NCBI GenBank assembly: GCA_003224835.1
Contig: QHZX01000268.1
Coordinates: 1 to 12,906, forward strand
Direction of reading: 5' to 3'
Origin: Acidobacteriota bacterium
GTDB taxonomy: Bacteria > Acidobacteriota > Terriglobia > Terriglobales > Acidobacteriaceae
DNA length: 12,906 bases
The notes below the pieces were generated by a model, which did no database searches, was not told the DNA's origin, and saw nothing but the letters and a program-made list of their open reading frames with translations. Below are positions 8,721 to 12,906 of the stretch, in pieces. The first letter of the stretch is position 1. Each line of letters opens with the position of its first letter. The translations under genes and the position numbers were made by a program.

Positions 8721-9812
8721 GTGACAGTCTTGGTTGAAGAGAAGACTCGTTCACCACGAACGGGGGCCGTGATTACGCTCCTTCACGGCTTACGCCAGCA
8801 TTTGCTGACCGGAGTCTCTTTCGCCATTCCGTTTATTGCCTGCGGCGGGATCTTAATTGCTGCTTCGATTGCTCTCGCTCCGCTCACCCCTGGGGGCCCG
8901 GATTTTTCGCACGCGCCTAGCCTGAAGCTTCTGAACGACATCGGATCGGCGGCCCTGACGCTGATGCTACCTGTGCTGGCTGGTTACATCTCTTATTCCG
9001 TTGCCGGCAAGCCCGGCTTACTCCCAGGATTTTTGGGCGGTTATCTTGCTGGTGAAATTCATGCAGGCTTTCTCGGTTCCATGCTGATTGGTTTGGTATC
9101 AGGCTACCTGGTCGATGCTATGAAAAAAATACCAGTTTCGAAATACCTGCGACCGGTCATGCCAATCCTCGTAATTCCAATTGTTTCGGGTGCTCTGATC
9201 GGGGTATTGATGATCAAAGTCTTGGGCGCCCCAATTGCTCTGTTTATGCAGCATGCGACTCGTGCTTTGCAGGGTATGAGCACCGGCAACAGTGTTCTTC
9301 TTGCCCTTATTTTAGGTTCCATGATTGCGTTTGATATGGGTGGTCCAGTGAACAAGACCGCGTTTTTTTTTGGAGCGGCAATGATTCACGAAGGTAACTA
9401 TCAGATTATGGGCATCTGCGCTGCCGCGATTTGCACGCCTCCGCTGGGTATGGGGCTGGCGACGTTGATCCGGAGAAAATTGTGGACTGCGGAAGAGCAG
9501 GAATCAGGTCTCGCCGCAATCGCCATGGGTTTGGTTGGTATTACTGAAGGTGCTATTCCGTTTGCTGCCGCCGACCCATTACGAGTTATTCCCAGCATCA
9601 TGGCTGGGTCTGCGCTAGCTGCGGTCATTGCAATGACCGGCGGAGTTGGCGATCACGCACCTCACGGCGGACCCATCGTGCTACCGGTAGTGAATCAGCG
9701 GCCAGCATACGTCCTGGCCATTATCATTGGCACAATCGTCACCGCTCTGGTGATCAACACACTCAAAGCGCACGGTGGAAACGGAAGAAATCGCCTGAAG
9801 GAGAGCGAATGA
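8721..9812 (+). CDS. PTS fructose-family permease, EIIC subunit
   Basis: Integral membrane subunit that binds and translocates the sugar while it is phosphorylated by EIIB. It has 363 residues and about eight to ten hydrophobic segments between residues 20 and 345. Family signatures are DMGGPVNKTAF (205-215), GITEGAIPFAAADPLRVIPS (273-292) and the histidine/glycine motif GDHAPHGGPIV (310-320), all diagnostic of fructose-type EIIC. The start is GTG 8721, fixed by GGAGGTGA just upstream; the ATG at 8717 is out of frame. EIIC is a free-standing polypeptide here, unlike the fused EIIBC or EIIABC of many bacteria. The stop overlaps the EIIB start by ATGA. The substrate cannot be read from the sequence: fructose, mannose or a mannoside such as mannosylglycerate are all handled by this superfamily. 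No 1-phosphofructokinase gene is in the window. Confidence 0.95.
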   Translation: MTVLVEEKTRSPRTGAVITLLHGLRQHLLTGVSFAIPFIACGGILIAASIALAPLTPGGPDFSHAPSLKLLNDIGSAALTLMLPVLAGYISYSVAGKPGLLPGFLGGYLAGEIHAGFLGSMLIGLVSGYLVDAMKKIPVSKYLRPVMPILVIPIVSGALIGVLMIKVLGAPIALFMQHATRALQGMSTGNSVLLALILGSMIAFDMGGPVNKTAFFFGAAMIHEGNYQIMGICAAAICTPPLGMGLATLIRRKLWTAEEQESGLAAIAMGLVGITEGAIPFAAADPLRVIPSIMAGSALAAVIAMTGGVGDHAPHGGPIVLPVVNQRPAYVLAIIIGTIVTALVINTLKAHGGNGRNRLKESE

Positions 9813-10108
9813 AAATTGTTGCCATTACTGCGTGCCCTACGGGTATTGCGCACACTTACATGGCTGCTGAGCGCCTGGAGAAAGTCGCGAAAAATTTTGG
9901 CTACGAGATCAAAGTGGAAACCCAGGGAGCTATGGGCATCGAAAACAAGCTGACGGAAAGCGACATTCGCCAAGCTCAGGTTGCAATCTTTGCAGTTGAT
10001 ATTGAAGTAGAAGAACGAGAGCGATTCAACGGCGTATCAGTAATTCAAGTTCCTCTGCAGGAAGCTCTGAAGAACCCGGAAGGAATTTTCAAGAAGATCA
10101 AAGCGTAA
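9809..10108 (+). CDS. PTS fructose-family EIIB subunit
   Basis: Small cytoplasmic phosphocarrier of 99 residues that accepts phosphate from EIIA and gives it to the sugar held by EIIC. The active cysteine is C9 in the family motif ITACPTGIAHTYMAAERL (6-23), and length and fold pattern match a complete fructose-type EIIB domain. ATG 9809 overlaps the EIIC stop by four bases and is preceded by GGAG at five-base spacing, so the two are translationally coupled. The next gene starts three bases after its stop. No lesion is visible. Confidence 0.95.
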   Translation: MKIVAITACPTGIAHTYMAAERLEKVAKNFGYEIKVETQGAMGIENKLTESDIRQAQVAIFAVDIEVEERERFNGVSVIQVPLQEALKNPEGIFKKIKA

Positions 10109-10111
10109 ATC

Positions 10112-12565
10112 ATGCCACCGGAACTCAGCAGTACGGCCCTGAAATTTTCTTTTGTTTGCCCATTAACTGCTGGGATACATGCACGTCCGGCTAGCCAATT
10201 GGCAGAGGTGGCCAATAATTTCCGGTCTGAGCTAGTTCTGACTAACTTGCGTAATTCGCGTGAGGCAAATACCAAGAGCGTCCTCTCCATTATTGCCGCG
10301 GATATCAGGCACGGAGACCGTTGTTCGATTTATAGCCGGGGTCCCGATGAGCAACCTGCCCACGCGGCAGTGCGCAGATTTGTGGAGGAGACGCTTCCGC
10401 TTTCTGATCTACCTCTTGCCAAGAGCTATGCATCGAGTCACGGGGGCATTCCGCGGGTTTTACAGGCAGCTGGCGTAACTTGCTGTGTTGGATCCCCAGT
10501 CAGCCCGGGCATCGCTAGCGGCAAAGTGGTCAGAGTTAGCGCCATGTCGCTTCCCAAAGCAGTGAGCCAGGAGACCGCCTCGAATCCCGAGGAGGAAATT
10601 GCGCGGCTCCGACTCGCGATGACAGCAGTCCGCGCGCGGCTTCGCGAAAACCTCGCCGATTTCAACTCGCCGGTAAGGAATGCGGTGCTCGAGGCCGATC
10701 TGGCTATAGCCAACGATGTAGTTTTGACTGAAAGAATTGAAGAGCAGGTTTGCCGCGGAAAGTCTGCGGGTTACGCAGTTGTCGAAACCGGTGCCTATTT
10801 CGCTGATGTTTTGCGACATTCCGGCAGCGAGTACATACGCGAGAGAGCGATAGACGTGGAGGAAATTTCCGTTCAGATATTGGAGGAACTATATGGAGCA
10901 GACCTTCAGTCGCCAGTTCCCGCGCTTCGAGAACCTTCAATCATCGTGGCAGAAAATCTCGGTTCACAGCAGCTGCTTGCATGTGATCAGCGCTGGTTGA
11001 AAGGCATTGTGCTGGAGCACTCAGGCAAGACATCACACACACTTATTCTTGCTCGTGCGCACGCACTACCTGCGGTGGTGGGAGTTAAGGACGTGCGCTC
11101 TCAGTTTTCAGCCGGACAGGTAATCGTCGTGGACGCAAACCGCGGACTGGTAATTTCAGGAGTCTCTACGGCAGTCGAAAGATTCTACTCGCGCGAAAAA
11201 CAGACGCTGGACCGGCAGAGAGAACTCAGCAGGGAAGACCTTAGCGGCGCGGCGTCTACTCAGGACGGTAAGGTCATTGACGTTGCAGCAAATGCGTCGT
11301 CCGAAGAGGAATTAAATCGCGCCCTGCAGAACGGCGCTGATGGAATAGGACTATTTCGCTCGGAGATGAATTTTCTGGAGCGTGAACGCCCACCTTCAGA
11401 AGAAGAGGAGTTCGCAATCTACACCCAAGCTGCTCGCTTGTTCCCGGAACACCCGGTAATTGTGCGAACTTTCGATTGTGGGGGAGACAAGTCTGCCAAA
11501 TATTTGAAACTACCACGAGAGACTAACCCATTCCTTGGGTATCGAGGCGTGAGGCTATATGCAGAACACCCGAGCCTTCTGCGAACTCAATTGCGAGCAA
11601 TTCTGCGATCATCCGCTCACGGCCGAATTCAAGTGATGGTGCCGATGATTTCCTCTTTGCAAGAAATCACCAGGTTTAAGGATGAGCTCGCGAGGGCGAA
11701 GGAAGAGCTGGAACGAGAAAATCTTGCGTTCCGCTCAGATACACGGATCGGAATCATGATCGAAGTGCCGTCAGTAGCCTTTATCCTCGATCAACTCTGC
11801 GGAGAAGTTGACTTTTTTAGCATCGGCACCAACGACCTTGCACAATATTTCTTTGCGGTGGATCGCGACAATTCGAAGGTCATAGAATTGTCTGATGTTC
11901 TACATCCCGGATTTTTACGGTTTCTCAAGCAGATTACCGATGATCTTCATGCGGCCGGCAAGTGGGTTGGAATGTGTGGAGATATGGCTTCAGAGATCCG
12001 GTATCTGCCTCTGCTTTTGGGATTGGAACTCGATGAAATCAGTGTTCCTCCCAGCGAAATCCCGCGCTTGAAACGCGCCATTCGACAATATTCAGCTGCT
12101 GATTGCAATTCGTTGCTCGATCACGTGATACGTTGTACAGACGCAACCGCAGTCGGACAACTGCTTGCTTCCGCACGACCGCGAAAGTCTACTGAGCCAT
12201 TGTTGAGCAAGGAACTCATCCTTCTGGACAGTGACAGCAGGAATAAAGAAGAAGCGATGCAGGAATTAGTCGACAATTTCTTTATCGCGGGACGAACTGA
12301 AGATCGTCAAGCACTGGAAAATGCGCTGTGGGCGCGCGAAGCCGTTTACTCCACCGGACTCGGTTTCGGTTTTGCGACTCCCCATTGCAAGACTGACGCA
12401 GTCACCGCCAACTCCATCGGTGTTCTGCGATTCCGCCAGCCTATAAACTGGGGATCGCTCGATAGCGAGCCAGTATGCATGGTCATCTTCATCGCTATGA
12501 GGGAACCGCAGGCGGATAATGATCACATGCAAGTGTTCTCTGCAATATTTGGGAGAACAACTTGA
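10112..12565 (+). CDS. Multiphosphoryl transfer protein HPr-EI-EIIA (fructose type), EIIA end truncated
   Basis: Fusion of three soluble PTS proteins, 817 residues, that takes phosphate from phosphoenolpyruvate and delivers it to EIIB. HPr spans about 10-96: phosphohistidine H23 in GIHARPAS, and the regulatory serine equivalent S56 in NTKSVLS. Enzyme I spans about 126-690: it begins VGSPVSPGIASGKV, the phosphohistidine is H309 in SGKTSHT, the PEP-binding segments are RTFDCGGDK (452-460) and GTNDLAQY (572-579), and the catalytic cysteine is C622 in MCGDMA. EIIA spans from about 697: active histidine H758 in FATPHCK, then NDHMQVFSA (803-811). The domain order matches E. coli FryA rather than the EIIA-first order of other multiphosphoryl transfer proteins. 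The family normally continues about 30 residues past the NDHMQ region, but here TGA at 12563 ends it early. It completes the PTS operon, so a full phosphorelay is encoded by three adjacent genes. The weak ribosome-binding site suggests coupling to EIIB. Confidence 0.93.
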   Translation: MPPELSSTALKFSFVCPLTAGIHARPASQLAEVANNFRSELVLTNLRNSREANTKSVLSIIAADIRHGDRCSIYSRGPDEQPAHAAVRRFVEETLPLSDLPLAKSYASSHGGIPRVLQAAGVTCCVGSPVSPGIASGKVVRVSAMSLPKAVSQETASNPEEEIARLRLAMTAVRARLRENLADFNSPVRNAVLEADLAIANDVVLTERIEEQVCRGKSAGYAVVETGAYFADVLRHSGSEYIRERAIDVEEISVQILEELYGADLQSPVPALREPSIIVAENLGSQQLLACDQRWLKGIVLEHSGKTSHTLILARAHALPAVVGVKDVRSQFSAGQVIVVDANRGLVISGVSTAVERFYSREKQTLDRQRELSREDLSGAASTQDGKVIDVAANASSEEELNRALQNGADGIGLFRSEMNFLERERPPSEEEEFAIYTQAARLFPEHPVIVRTFDCGGDKSAKYLKLPRETNPFLGYRGVRLYAEHPSLLRTQLRAILRSSAHGRIQVMVPMISSLQEITRFKDELARAKEELERENLAFRSDTRIGIMIEVPSVAFILDQLCGEVDFFSIGTNDLAQYFFAVDRDNSKVIELSDVLHPGFLRFLKQITDDLHAAGKWVGMCGDMASEIRYLPLLLGLELDEISVPPSEIPRLKRAIRQYSAADCNSLLDHVIRCTDATAVGQLLASARPRKSTEPLLSKELILLDSDSRNKEEAMQELVDNFFIAGRTEDRQALENALWAREAVYSTGLGFGFATPHCKTDAVTANSIGVLRFRQPINWGSLDSEPVCMVIFIAMREPQADNDHMQVFSAIFGRTT

Positions 12566-12607
12566 AATTTCCGCCACTTGATCTCTTCAATGCATCCGAG
12601 TGATTTC

Positions 12608-12906
12608 ATGATTCAACTGTGTAGACTCACGCACATGAAGTCCAGCACCCCGCTCGCGCTACGGGCCCGAAGAATGTGCGGCATTGTTCTATTGATGACT
12701 GGTGTTTTCAGTTCGCCAAAAATAGGGGCACAAGCCGATTCTGACTCAAGAGTTCAGGCCCTGTATGCGCAAGCGAAATCGGCGGAGGCGAACGGAGATT
12801 CAGCAGCGGCAATTGCGAAGTATCAGGCCATGATTGCAATCGCCCCCAGACTGGCGTCTGCTTACAACAATCTTGGTCTTCTATATTTCAAAAATCGTGA
12901 TTACGA
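12608..12906 (+). CDS. Exported TPR-repeat protein, N-terminal 99 codons, runs off the right edge
   Basis: The frame opens at ATG 12608 and is still open at the window end. It encodes a signal peptide with hydrophobic core CGIVLLMTGVF and probable cleavage after SSPKIGAQA, followed by tetratricopeptide repeats: VQALYAQAKSAEANGDSAAA with IAKYQAMIAIAPRLA makes one repeat, and SAYNNLGLLYFKNRDYE begins the next. Such proteins are common periplasmic scaffolds in Acidobacteria; no specific role can be given. The start is uncertain. ATG 12608 has a partial GAGTGA site seven bases upstream. ATG 12635 gives a more normal signal-peptide length but has no ribosome-binding site. The frame is the same as that of the preceding PTS gene, so codons before 12635 could be leftover EIIA sequence. 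Its link to the sugar locus is positional only. Confidence 0.7.
   Translation, partial: MIQLCRLTHMKSSTPLALRARRMCGIVLLMTGVFSSPKIGAQADSDSRVQALYAQAKSAEANGDSAAAIAKYQAMIAIAPRLASAYNNLGLLYFKNRDY

Noticed and set aside
12266..12577. 103-codon minus-strand open frame over the EIIA region
   Set aside because: It is the antisense shadow of clear EIIA coding sequence with the active histidine motif.
12608..12906. TPR region as a C-terminal extension of the PTS protein by read-through of TGA
   Set aside because: The shared frame allows it, but a signal peptide follows at 12635 onward, which fits a separate exported protein rather than the tail of a cytoplasmic enzyme.

Overview
The window looks like a carbohydrate-uptake locus from an acidobacterium (Terriglobia-like). 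The main clue is a very large outer-membrane receptor of the carboxypeptidase-regulatory-domain/Oar type, with no SusD partner, beside a long GH38 alpha-mannosidase. This is inference from gene style; there is no rRNA or other marker to fix the taxon.

Layout. Two divergent groups read away from a 178-base intergenic region at 7534-7711. Leftward (minus strand): a TonB-dependent receptor gene (3837-7533, broken by a frameshift near 4337-4341), then a GH38 alpha-mannosidase gene (171-3650), then the start of an unrecognised gene that overlaps the mannosidase stop by ATGA and leaves the window at base 1. Rightward (plus strand): an AraC-family regulator gene (7712-8640, broken), then a compact fructose-family phosphotransferase operon: EIIC (8721-9812), EIIB (9809-10108) and a fused HPr-EI-EIIA protein (10112-12565). 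Last comes the 5' part of an exported TPR protein gene (from 12608), cut by the window end.

How the genes could work together. The receptor would bring an oligosaccharide or glycoside through the outer membrane, the mannosidase would trim alpha-mannose, and the PTS would phosphorylate and import the product, with the AraC protein as local regulator. A GH38 enzyme beside a fructose-family PTS recalls the E. coli mngAB pair for mannosylglycerate. That is a hypothesis about substrate, not a demonstrated homology of function.

Condition of the locus. Four of the genes carry lesions. The mannosidase N-terminus, where a signal peptide would be expected, contains a 40-base near-perfect inverted copy of the adjacent coding sequence (38/40 match, 25-base spacer). 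The receptor has a one-base frameshift at an A5 tract. The AraC gene lacks the segment between its two helix-turn-helix motifs and is out of frame after it. The EIIA domain stops short. EIIC and EIIB look intact. Either the locus is decaying or the assembly has local errors; reads would decide. The inverted repeat is the most unusual signal in the window. I found no tRNA, rRNA, CRISPR array or transposase.
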